64,000 nt of DNA. Origin: Macrolepiota albuminosa. Taxonomy: Eukaryota; Basidiomycota; Agaricomycetes; Agaricales; Agaricaceae. A model generated the notes under the pieces. That model ran no database searches. It worked only from the letters and a program-made list of their open reading frames with translations, and was not told the origin of the DNA. The position numbers and the translations under genes were made by a program. Each line of letters begins with the position of its first letter. The stretch's first letter is position 1. Positions 44,001 to 53,625 of the stretch are shown here, one piece after another. The stretch spans positions 2,652,183 to 2,716,182 of the forward strand of contig JAMWFC010000117.1 of assembly GCA_027475525.1 (NCBI GenBank), written 5' to 3'.

Positions 44001-44804
44001 AGCCTTAATCTTTGTCCTAATGATTTGGCAGACCTCGGCTTCGATTCCAGGCAGTAACGGTCGGTTGTGCTCAGTCCACGGCACGTGAGGGATAGTCGGG
44101 ATGACAACAGGCGGGAAGAAATCTGTACATAGACTGCCGCGTTCTGAGTCCTCCCAAGCAAAGGCTTTGTCTTGCTTAGCGACAAGATCGGTAAGGACGT
44201 TCAACTCATCTTTGGTCAAAAATCCTGTGTTGTGCTCCTTGGCGAATTGTTGCTGGCGTTCCTCGGTAGAACGTCCTGTCAGCTGAAAAGGTGGCGGATT
44301 TGGTGATAAAGTCGGCATGTCGGCAAGAGGGTCGCCAATAATCTGGCGCTCGATTCTAAACGTCTCGGGAGAGTGCGTAGCGATGGGCTTTGTTTTAAGC
44401 GCAACTGGCTTATATTTCTTTTTAACTTGTACCCCTTTCCTTTTGGGAGCGTTAGCTTGGTTATACACAGAAGTGGAAAGGGGAACGGTAGCCTGAGGGG
44501 CGGCAAGTCCAAGAACGGCAGGAAACGAGGCTCCGGGAAGGGTAGTGAGATACGTATCGGTAGACACAATATTTTGAAATGATTTAGAAGCGGTAAGGTA
44601 CAAGTAGGCAAGAGAGGAGTCGGTAATGTTTTGATTTTTCTGGGAAATCTCTGCGTCGGTAGTGGGTAAAGTAGTTAAAACATCTTGGTCAAGAAAAGCA
44701 GTAGACATAACAGTTACAAGACCAGTTGAATGGTCATATTCCAGCGTTAGCGCTACATCTCCGTGATCGTCGCCAATCACCTCCTCGATGGTCTGTGAAA
44801 ACAC
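41055..44804 (-). pseudogene. element A pol: RT, RNase H, integrase; one in-frame stop
   Basis: Pol is in the -1 frame relative to gag and overlaps its end, as in ribosomal frameshift elements. RT reads VPWTEHNRPLLPGIEAEV, WFCVLKKNGNLRIVHSLEPL, TLDLYVGYDERLIHPSS and LVTLPMGWTNSVPIFHDDI, with catalytic LSFIDDVGVKGP (F-I-D-D, not Y-x-D-D). RNase H has ILAVDTSYIAVGYFLCQ and RYSQLKLELYGLFKAFRSL. The integrase zinc finger spans HDELGHRG and TCHLCQIQQ, with a TGA at 42186-42188 in between (likely CGA). The core has IYVDTMHMPKSG, IVTDNGAPIIKALTYLA and YNKRANGLVERPHFDVRQAL. A GPY-like RPRYLGPLVVISRNRGGAYV and an acidic end (LVEEEEND) follow; no chromodomain. Confidence 0.9.
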
Positions 44805-44968
44805 CGGTGGGGAGGCTCGTTGGCGTGTTGGTCGGTAAACTCCGGGGGCTTAGCACGGGCGCCTTTTCGTTGTCCCCTAGGGAACGTTGGCACCGTTCGT
44901 CGGATTCCGGAATTGGGGTCGCTAATTGTGAGGGTCGTTTCCTCGTCGGTAACTGTCTTGACGACTGA

Positions 44969-47089
44969 TCACGCCAAGACGTCGAAGGGTCTGCCGAGTA
45001 GTAAGTCGTATGCTGGTGAACGTAAGATGTGTATTTGAAAATAAAACGTGATGTCGCCAAGGGTGCACGGCACATTCTTGGCGAGGCCTAGGGATCGGTC
45101 TACTGTGCCGTTAGCACTCTGCATGTTTAGTATAACGGTAGGGTCGTAAATAAGGCCTAGATCATTAGCGACTTCGGCTGCCATAGAAATGATCTGAGAC
45201 CCGCTATCCACAATTGCCTCTACCTCGTGCTTATTGTCTACGGTTAGCGCTACCGAGCGGATAGCGTGCGATTCTTGAGCGACGGTAAGGATGGCGGGGT
45301 CCTCTCCATGGTCTACTGACCTAAAGTAGGTCTCTACTGGATCCACAGAGGTGGCGTTAGCGATGGGGTCGGCAAGAGGTTCATCGGTGTCGGGAGAGTC
45401 GATGGTAACAGAGAAACCAGGAAGCGCATCGTCGAGTTCATCAACCTCGGCAACGGCTGTCGCCAAGGGTCGTTGGGGAGTGACTGCCGTCTTGACTTGG
45501 TTGCGAACATCGGGAGCAATACTACAAAGTTCTTCTACTGATAAGGTGACGGCGGTTTTCATGATGCGGCTAAAGACGTGATTTGATTTCTCTATATCGA
45601 AAATTGGCGCGGTAGGTCGGTAACCACCTTCAGGACGTTTCTCAGGAGCGGCAAAGTTTTGTTGAGCGGGAGCATGATAACGGTCAGGAATCCCTGAGTA
45701 GGGATGGAGAGGCGGCAAAGGCGGTTCGGGAGCGGTAGCGGACGACGATGGTTCTGAAGCAGGAGCAGGGGCAGTGGCAGGAGGTGCGGCAGGAGCAGGT
45801 GTCGGTAACTTGCTAGCGGGAGGCATTGGCTTGTATCCTTTAAGAGGCTGTTTAGGCTGCTTAACTTCAACCCCATCAAACACCTGATTCTTAAGCGAAT
45901 CCAGCTCCTGTTGGAGCTTGGCGATACGCTCTTCCCGCGAGAAAGTAGGGTGGTCGCCAACGCTGTCGAAATGTAGGACCTCGTGAATCATCTGCTGTTG
46001 GGTCGCTTGTTCAGGGTCGGGGTTGGCGTTGCCAGATAGCGTGCCGGTAACGATCTGTCCTGGGTTGCGCCTATGCCACTCATCAACTCGCTCCTGGAAG
46101 GACTTCTTGTCTGGGTAGTTGGGAATGATGGCGCCAGTGGTGAGAACTATCTTGCCGTCGATAGCCCGTCGAATCCTTCCTTGCCGAATGTAGTTTTCTA
46201 GGGTAACGCAGCGTCCTCTAGTCATAGTGTGGCCAATTTCCCCACAGAAGTGGCAAGGGCCAGGTGCGGGTACGTTAGCGGGTCGGTTAGCAGTGAGGTT
46301 GGTGGTGATCATGGTTTCAATACGCGTCATAGCGGAGGCGACAGCGGCGGTAATAGCAGCATTGAGCTCTTCTTTCTTAACGAAGTCGGTAGTGGGAGGC
46401 GGGATGGGAATTATACCGTTAGTTCGCTCAGGTGGTGGGCTTGTCCTAGCGCGCTGCAGCCCAACGCCAGTGTCCGTTCCCTTGAGAACCCATTTACCGG
46501 CTTCAAAGACGTCGGCAACGTTATAGGGCTCGTCAGGGTGATGGGCCTGATGAACTATCTCTAGGCGACGAGCAATACGAGTCCACAGTGACGTCGGGAT
46601 GCCTTGCTGAAATAGGCGACGTTCCTCGTTGATATAGAGCTTGCCGTTTTGTACTAACCACCTAGCGATCTTCTGGAACTCGCGGTAATACGTGGAGAAT
46701 GTGCCAAGCGACGATGTGCCACTGTCGAAAGATTCCTGAACTAGTTTCTGAAGCTCGTTTACCGTGTATCGGGTAGCCTCCTTGGCGCCAGGGTACAGCT
46801 GGATCACTGCCGTCTTCCAGTCCTCATACGAAGCGCCTTGGGCTGGAACTGGCGGTGCGGCAGGGACAAAGGCGGCAAACTCGGTCAAACCAGTCCACGT
46901 CTCTGCCGTGTCATATGATACGTATCTTGCCGCGTACTCCTTCATCTGTGTATGGTCGGTAATGTTACAATCCCTGAATAAATACTCCAACTCCTTAAAA
47001 TACTGGGAGAGCTCCCGTGGCTTGGACTCGTCCCATTTTGGTGCCGAGAAGTGGTTGCGTGGTGGCATGCGTTGGACTTGTTGTTCCAT
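44969..47089 (-). CDS. element A gag-protease
   Basis: ATG 47087-47089 (MEQQVQRMPPRNHFSAPKWD) starts 706 codons. A capsid-like helical region reads PRELSQYFKELEYLFRDC, YEDWKTAVIQLYPGAKEATR and TYYREFQKIARWLVQNGKLY. A knuckle CHFCGEIGHTMTRGRC has C-x2-C-x4-H-x6-C, two residues longer than the retroviral CCHC. Then come a linker with coiled coil EERIAKLQQELDSLKNQVFD and a Pro-rich part. The protease has VEAIVDSGSQIISMAAEVAN (catalytic DSG) and AYDLLLGRPFDVLA. It stops at TGA 44969-44971, where element D has CAA, so read-through into the -1 overlap may have been lost by mutation. Confidence 0.92.
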   Translation of the reverse strand: MEQQVQRMPPRNHFSAPKWDESKPRELSQYFKELEYLFRDCNITDHTQMKEYAARYVSYDTAETWTGLTEFAAFVPAAPPVPAQGASYEDWKTAVIQLYPGAKEATRYTVNELQKLVQESFDSGTSSLGTFSTYYREFQKIARWLVQNGKLYINEERRLFQQGIPTSLWTRIARRLEIVHQAHHPDEPYNVADVFEAGKWVLKGTDTGVGLQRARTSPPPERTNGIIPIPPPTTDFVKKEELNAAITAAVASAMTRIETMITTNLTANRPANVPAPGPCHFCGEIGHTMTRGRCVTLENYIRQGRIRRAIDGKIVLTTGAIIPNYPDKKSFQERVDEWHRRNPGQIVTGTLSGNANPDPEQATQQQMIHEVLHFDSVGDHPTFSREERIAKLQQELDSLKNQVFDGVEVKQPKQPLKGYKPMPPASKLPTPAPAAPPATAPAPASEPSSSATAPEPPLPPLHPYSGIPDRYHAPAQQNFAAPEKRPEGGYRPTAPIFDIEKSNHVFSRIMKTAVTLSVEELCSIAPDVRNQVKTAVTPQRPLATAVAEVDELDDALPGFSVTIDSPDTDEPLADPIANATSVDPVETYFRSVDHGEDPAILTVAQESHAIRSVALTVDNKHEVEAIVDSGSQIISMAAEVANDLGLIYDPTVILNMQSANGTVDRSLGLAKNVPCTLGDITFYFQIHILRSPAYDLLLGRPFDVLA

Positions 47090-47100
47090 AGCGACTGTGG

Positions 47101-47254
47101 TAGCGAGTTCGGTTAGCGGTAGTGGGGAAGGGGTTCTAGAGATTGGCGATGGGGTAAGCGAAATGAGTTGAGAAAGATAGCGAGTTCGGTTAGCGGTAGT
47201 GGGGAAGGGGTTCTAGAGATTGGCGATGGGGTAAGCGAAATGAGTTGAGAAAGA
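47101..47254. repeat. exact 77-bp tandem duplication (2 copies)
   Basis: Copies 47101-47177 and 47178-47254 (TAGCGAGTTC...AGAAAGA) fall in the leader upstream of element A gag. Confidence 0.92.
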
Positions 47255-47525
47255 GGCGTTAGCGGGGTAATGGGAGTAACTGGTTGCGGTACGGTAAATG
47301 GCGACGCTAAGGGGTCGTCGGCGCTATAATCGAGGGAATGCGGGAAGAGATCAGGAAATGCGTCTACAGTGGCGTTCTGTAGTTCCTGGGCAAGAGAGAG
47401 ACCCGGTAAGGCACCAGGTGGTTGTGGGGTTGATGGGTGGGAAGGAGCTATGCCTTCTGCCGACTGGTCTAGCAGGCGGCGCCTACGCTGGAGACGGGTT
47501 TCTGGCGGAATTCTGCCCTAGAGAT

Positions 47526-47543
47526 CCCTCGCGGTGGGCTCCA
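47526..47543 (-). other. element A primer-binding site for tRNA-Lys(CUU)
   Basis: The minus strand reads TGGAGCCCACCGCGAGGG, three bases after the 5' LTR. It is an 18-base perfect complement of the 3' end of the tRNA-Lys(CUU) at 408-496 plus CCA. Confidence 0.93.
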
Positions 47544-47546
47544 ATT

Positions 47547-48479
47547 TGATGACGCCCAAAGTTTGGTCAGCAACAAATGTAGCAATTGTGTTACCGTACC
47601 AAGAGTGTGCGTTGGGCGCGCTAAAAGTGATTTGAGGAGTCCCGGGCAGGTCCCAGAGAACGCGCCTGTGAAAAAGAGGAAAATCGGTAACGGGGTCGGC
47701 AAGAGTCAAGCGCTAAGGTAAAGCGCTTAAGAAAAGAGCGGTAAGTGAACACGGCAAGGTCAACGGCAAGAGCACGGTAAGCTTAGCGAGATCTAAGCGT
47801 CGATAATGCCTGCCGTAGTTGCAAGGCGCGAATAAGTCGAAGTTTAGCGAGAGTCTGCAACTGCCAACAAGTTCGACGTTGCCGACCGTAAATGAGCTCT
47901 TGAGCGTAAGAGAGAGACTGATGTAAGGGGGAAACTCTGGTCTATTCGTCTGATGGTGTATGTACAAGTCGGTAAGTAATATATATACTACAAGGAGTTC
48001 ACCGTCGCCAGTGACCAACCATCGCCAAAGTGCGGTAAACTGGAAAATTTCATAGGGGTAGCTCCAACGGTTTCAGATCCCTACCGTCTTTTCAAGACCC
48101 TTGGCGCCACCAGGCGGCAGATCGCGGTGCTAAACCATCACTCCATCACTCTTCTGTCTGTCAGAACCCCTAAGCGATGTTAAGCGCCAAATCGAGACGC
48201 TAAGCGGTGTCAGACGCCAAGGTCAAACGCCAAGCTGTCCGTCAGTTTTTGATAGATCATCAGGCTTCTCGCTAAGCGCTGTCGTCAGTGACTGATGCCA
48301 TCTGTCAGTTGTCATTCTTGCTGCCGTCGGTGCTATCATTGATTGGATCTGCTTCTTGCCGTGCGCGGCCGTCAAATATCGCCAAAATTGGATAATTAGC
48401 GCGCGCTAAGGTATTTTGAGTTGGTGCCGTGTTGCCGTTGCCTGCCGTTGATGCGCTGATCCTGTATGGGGTCCTATCA
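47547..48479 (-). repeat. element A 5' LTR
   Basis: 933 bp, TGATGACGCCC...GGTCCTATCA on the plus strand. The four differences from the 3' LTR are GGGCACG/GGGCGCG, CCCAGG/CCCGGG, GATCGG/GATTGG and GTCGCC/GTTGCC, all at CpG. Confidence 0.95.
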
Positions 48480-49293
48480 GCGCTCAGTCCAGGCATAGCC
48501 TGCACTTCCTCCTCCACATCCTCCACCGCCGGCACTCTGCGCCGGCCAAGTCATGGAGACTCCTTGCATTTCTCTGTAGTGCGATGATGTCGCAGACGAT
48601 TATCAGTGTCATCTGCTGTAGCTCATTTGGCTGGGATCACTTTCCCATTCACTAGTACCTGACAGTGGTCAAAGTCTAATATGACTTTGTTACGCCGCAT
48701 GAATGGAATTCCCAGTATCATATCATAGCGATCTAAGTTTGCTACATCCATGTATTCCTGGCTATGTGAGCCCGGTGTTTGGACAGTCACATTCGTCCCA
48801 TACTGCACCATGGCTTGGCTCCCTATGGTGCTCAGCTGTAATGCCAATGGCGTATCTAACTCCTGCACGGATATTCCGTACACATGGGCAAACTGGGGCA
48901 TTATGCCCAACGTAGTACTCCCAGAGTCTCATAAGGTCCATGCCTTGTGGCCATCTACGTCCGCATACGAGACCAGGCACTCCTTGTCTGCCCGTTTCAA
49001 TGTAGGGCGCTGCAAAGTGCCCTCTGCATGACGAAGAGTCACCTTCTTCATCCAAACCACGTTATTCTTTTTGGGATTATTTGTAGACGGCCAATCTGTC
49101 ATCGCCGCTAGGCACTCGGAGTCGCTGTCACGACTGTAGTACTCGTTGTTGTAGACGTCATCATATACGTCGACTGTGACGTACTCCTCCCCCTCCACGA
49201 CCACACTCTTGGGCTCAGCGCCTGATGCCTCCTCTGGGGGCTCCTGGCCGTTTGTGGGGTGCTCTGCCTCAGACTTGGCAGACACATCTCCGT
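48480..49293 (-). pseudogene. element B gag-protease segment between insertions A and D
   Basis: The minus strand reads an acidic linker (VEGEEYVTVDVYDDVYNNEY) and then the protease. WTL is followed by TGA (48929-48931) and DSGSTTLGIMPQFAHVYGIS, LALQLSTIGSQAMVQYGTNV, then LDRYDMILGIPFMRRNKVIL with LDFDHCQVLVNGKVIPAK. DSG and ILGIPF are retropepsin active-site and flap-end motifs. The GCGC at its left edge is the A target duplication and the CCGT at its right edge is that of D. Confidence 0.85.
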
Positions 49294-50442
49294 TGATGAC
49301 GCCAACTGTGGTTGGGTGTGCTGGACGTATATGCAATACAACGCCGTCTCCAGCGCTTGGCGTGCGTAGTTGTGAGGAGTCCCGACAGGGTCCCGGTGTG
49401 CTTGAGTGGAGGTGGTAAAACGATGCGCTAGATTATAGCGCTCCAGGGGCTACCTGGGAGACGGGAAGCGTCGTAGTTTAAACAGAGATATTGAAGAAAA
49501 GACAAGTAGCGCAGTGTATTGTGCCTGTAGGTGGCACCGTAAACAACGAAGACAAGATAGACAAGGCTAGCGCCCAACTTAGTGACGAAGTCAAAGGAAG
49601 CTAGTGCGATTGGAATGCTCAGTGTAACTGTCTGTGTGCAAGGGGTTACGATTCGTTGTTATATACATGTAAAGTAGCTATTTTATATACTATGCGCTAC
49701 CGTGTTTGCCAAGATACAAGTCCATCTGTGGCGCTACCTCCTAGCGCCTCTCCTCATGGTTTCCTCTAACAGCAACCTGTCAATGGCAACCTTTTGCACA
49801 TGGATGACGGCAACCAACGGCGTTCTAACCCACAGCGACCAGCGGCGACTCTATATTGGCTTAGAATTGCATGAGTCTGCTCACTTTTAACCAACGGCGT
49901 TCTAACCCACAGCGACCAGCGGCGACTCTATATTGGCTTAGAATTGCATGAGTCTGCTCACTTTTATTATAACTCCAATTGGCCAGGCTGTTTTGGGTAT
50001 GGTCGGAAAATCCTTGACAGACGCCGTGAGCGCTAATGTCAGCGCTACACATTGTATTAGTTCCTGACAGGTCCAGATGTCGGATTTAAGTATATCCAGT
50101 GCCGCCGTCATTGATCCTTTTAGACTTCTGATTGAAGTGCCTCGTCAAATGGCAGCGCCTGCTGCTGGCTCCTTCTAGAAGTGATTGAGGCTTAGTTAGA
50201 GTCCTCTCCCGCCGTCGTGTTAGCGCTATACGTTATGAGCCTCCTTTGTCCTTGGGATAGGTGAATGGAGTGTGCTGAAGGCTTGGTAGCTAGTGGTTAG
50301 GATAAATGTCTAAATCCTGTAGTAGGTTGCCAGAGCTAGGGCTGCTCTATATTCCCAACTGGTCGCTAGAGTCCTCAGTACGTCAAGTGTTGGTTGGCCT
50401 ATAATGTCCCTTGATGTGCTCAGTCCGAGTAGAAGCCCATCA
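49294..50442 (-). repeat. element D 3' LTR
   Basis: TGATGACGCCAACTG...GAAGCCCATCA on the plus strand. It differs from the 5' LTR at a number of CpG sites (for example AGCGCTTGG/AGTGCTTGG) and by the 77-bp duplication at 49813-49966. Confidence 0.93.
49813..49966. repeat. exact 77-bp tandem duplication (2 copies)
   Basis: Copies 49813-49889 and 49890-49966 (ACCAACGGCG...ACTTTTA) account exactly for the 1,149 versus 1,072 bp LTR lengths. Confidence 0.92.
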
Positions 50443-50453
50443 TCTCCCCTCAA
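50443..50453 (-). other. element D polypurine tract
   Basis: The minus strand reads TTGAGGGGAGA next to the LTR start TGATGGGC, matching the A tract TTGGGGGGAGA with one change. Confidence 0.75.
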
Positions 50454-50588
50454 CTGAAAAATTGACTGTCCTCAGTCAAATGCCGTCATTAATTTGGCTG
50501 CGCTACGGTCTGTATGATGCCGCTGGCGCCTTATAAAAGTCGTTTTCAGCACTTCACCTTCTCATGTTTTCCTTCCCATCTTTCCAGC

Positions 50589-53098
50589 ATGTCTACTCCT
50601 TTTGATGCCTCTGCTCTCCGCAATTTCCTGGCTAAGGCCTCCTATTTATTCAATCGCGCTAAGTCTGTCGGTCCCGCCGATGCACCACAAACTGTCCCTG
50701 GCATTATGCAACTCTATTGGCGCTGGCTTGTGGTCCGCGGCTCTGACAGTTCCTGGGCACGGGGCGTCAAGGTTCATGAATGGTGCATGGCTCGGTACTG
50801 CGAATATGAGGGTGCCGATTGGTTACTACCGTTTGCGGACTTGTTCGTAAGTTTTTAGGTTTGATTTTGGATTCGTGGCGCTAAGGTTCAGCGCCCATAC
50901 TAGGCTCCTTCTCTGTCTGACGAGATTGACGCCCTGCTGGCTAGTACCGAGGTTGGCGAAGTGAGTTCCCTCCTCTTCTTCCTCACATTTCCATGTTAAT
51001 CCTGAGTAGTCGGTTGCTACGTCGCCCACTGTCACCAGTCTTCCTAGTGCCCTGTCAGCCCCTACCATTCCTTCCGCTCTGGCCGCTCCTGCTGCTCCTG
51101 TTTCTGTTCTGCCTCCTCCCATTCTTGGTAGTCCTTTTTGTGGCGATGATTCTCCTGCTCGTCCTGCACCCATCGTCGCTTCTCCCACTCGTACTGCACC
51201 ACCTCACTCAGCCATCAAATGGATTGCCGTTACCGCCAGTGAGCCCCAGCCTGGACCTACCCATACTATTTCTCGCCTTCCCCCCCATAACTTTGCCGTT
51301 GTTATTAATCGCGTGCCCCCTGCTCTCGCTAGCCCTCCTAAACGTACCGTACGTCCTTGTTTTCTTGCCTCTAGTTCTTCTATTAACTTTGCTTCTCAGG
51401 TCAATCTCCCTGCTCGTGTTGCCCCTTTATATGCCATAAGTGTTTCCTTTTAAGATTGCTTGTCTCTAGCGCCTGATCGAGCCCTCCTTAGGCACCCAAC
51501 CAGACTATGTTTACCAACGCGGAGCTTCGTGATTTGTTGTGCCTTCGTCACGATACTACTGTTATTGATACCGGCCTCCCAGCTGGTGTCCAAGTACTCG
51601 GCGCTAAGAAGAAGGTTACAGTGGCACCCGTGGAACGCCGTGCCTTTAGGGCAAAGATTGGCGTGGTAAGTGCTTGTTTGTTCCTGAAAGGTTGATGACG
51701 TCGCTAACTTCTTTCTCAGTGCGATAAATGCTGGTCTGAGAACGATCCCGAGGGTTGCTGGTTTCCTACCGCCTTTCTTCCCTGCTACCGCTGCGATGCG
51801 TTGAAACGGGGCTGTGCCTTTAATGGGATTCGTACTTGTGAACATGGTAGGGACGCTATCATGCAACGCAATTACGAGCACGCAGTCTTAGTTTGTAATG
51901 CCCGGGCCTTCATGCTGCAGCAATGCGATCTGGCCGCTACCTGTCAGCCCACTGTGATTAGCGCTGCAAGCCTAGCGCTTCCCACCATCCAAGATGGTAC
52001 CACCGTTGCGGCCCCCTTTGCCCACTCTCCCCATTGTCCCATCCCTTTGAAGCGTAAGCCCGTTGTCACCTCTCCTGGCAAGAGTCCCGGTAAGCGCCGG
52101 GAGCTAGCGCCTGCTACTCCCGTGGTCTTGTCTTCTACCAAGTTGTCTACTGATGAAGGCGAGGATACCAAGAGGGATGCTGAGGACGAGGATGACGATG
52201 AGGCTGGGCCTGTAGTCGACACCGATGCGCTGTTGGTGGTACACGCTCTTCTGCTTTGCATTACTCCCCCTATCGCCGCTAACCCTTATCAGAGTGGCCC
52301 CAGTGGTAATCGGTGCATAGTCTTTGAGTTTTCCTTGTCAGGTTGCGCTAACTTCTTTGTCGCCAGGTCCCCTACTCCTTCGCTTCCTGTTGTCATGAAT
52401 ATCCCTCCCGCCGAAGATGTCGTGATGTCTGTTGCCGGCGCTACCCCTGCTCCTGAGCCTGTCATGGCTAGCGCCTCCCCCATCGCCCTTCCTATTACCC
52501 CATCTCTTACCCCTTCTCGTAGCCTCTCTTCCTTCCCCAGTACTCACGAGTCCTCCACCATGCCTGAGTCCAAAGAGACCTTAGTGGCTCAGGGCAAGCG
52601 CCGTCGCCGCTGGAGGTATTTGCCTTCTTATGGCATCCACCTTTCTTCCGCTAGGGCCATGTCCCCAGGCGATGAGCGCCATGAATGGACCCCCTGTGCT
52701 CCCATAACCATTCGAGTAATTCTGCATTTCCTAGTTAGTTCGCCTTTCCTCTGACCTCCACTAAGTTCGATCCTTTCTGGACTCCTCCCCCTGCCATGCA
52801 CGTTTCTGGTGACACCTACCCTTGGCTTGGGAATGAGTTCTCTTATTCTGTCACTCCCCTTTGTCCTGCCGCCGATCTCCATCAACAACTTCGCCAGGTC
52901 GAGGACGTGACCGACGTCATCGGTAGTGAACTCGTCCTCCTATGTCCTCATGTCTCCACCTTAGCACGCCGTGAGCTCCTCCTGCTTGAGCTCCATGATG
53001 ACATCACTGATGCGCTTGAGTGGCAAGCAAGTAACACCATTCAGGACAGGGACTTGTTTCCTTTGGGTGATCCCGCTCCCTCCGAGTCTGATGCGTAG
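50589..53098 (+). CDS. element D antisense accessory gene 1: six-Cys zinc-cluster-like protein
   Basis: ATG 50589-50591 (MSTPFDASALRNFLAKASYL) opens a multi-exon gene opposed to gag-pol. Exons read LYWRWLVVRG, VHEWCMARYCEYEGADWLLP, APSLSDEIDALLASTEVGE, a Pro/Ala/Ser-rich exon and MFTNAELRDLLCLRHDTTVI. Then come CDKCWSENDPEGCWFPTA and PCYRCDALKRGCAFNG. Cysteines are C-x2-C-x8-C-x8-C-x2-C-x6-C, as in element A. Intron positions after the ...PF---F exon and just before CDKCW are the same in A. A long exon with a basic PLKRKPVVTSPGKSPGKRR and an acidic EGEDTKRDAEDEDDDEAG follows. The end is EWQASNTIQDRDLFPLGD...SESDA, TAG 53096-53098. One exon join near 52,720 is uncertain. Probably nuclear; function unknown. 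Confidence 0.72.
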
Positions 53099-53625
53099 TC
53101 GCCAGCCCATAGCACCTCAAACTTTTATGGATTTTGAAATTTTTGATACGTAGTTTGTGATAGCCCTACCAAAAATAAACGCTCCCCCCCCTTGTTTCGA
53201 AATTGTCAGTTTGTAAGTAATCAAAATACAAAGTAAGAAAAAGGGGAAACACTCAGTAAATCATCATGGCGTAGAAAACCCCTATTACCAGCACGACCCA
53301 ATAGCCAATATCGCGCCAGCCTAGGAAGAAATAGGTATTGTCTGTAGAAAAATAAGTTGATTCATGCAAGAAGTTTTAATGTATAAGAAATAGAGTGCCA
53401 CTGATTGCTTATAATTATTCAGTGATGGTGGCTATAAGCGCTAGATCTCGAAGGTTAACTTCCTCTTTGTGCGGCCTAAAATGAGTTCAAGCGCATCCTA
53501 TTGGTTCTTGTCTGCGTCAGGGTCCAAGCCCCTTGAGAAGTGCTCTCCCACGCTGTCACTAGCTGAAACACTGCCCGAGTCCTATAAATTGCCCATGCCA
53601 TGACAGGATCTCATCAGTCTTTGCG

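Larger units (their letters stand above)
37119..48479 (-). mobile_element. element A: complete young Ty3/gypsy element with antisense accessory gene
   Basis: Two 933-bp LTRs (37119-38051 and 47547-48479) differ at four positions by my reading. They are flanked by the 4-bp duplication GCGC (37115-37118 and 48480-48483), or GCGCT if the LTR is taken one base shorter. On the minus strand are a primer site for tRNA-Lys, gag-protease, pol (RT, RNase H, integrase without chromodomain) and a polypurine tract. The antisense gene lies between pol and the 3' LTR. The element sits inside element B between protease and RT. Confidence 0.95.
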
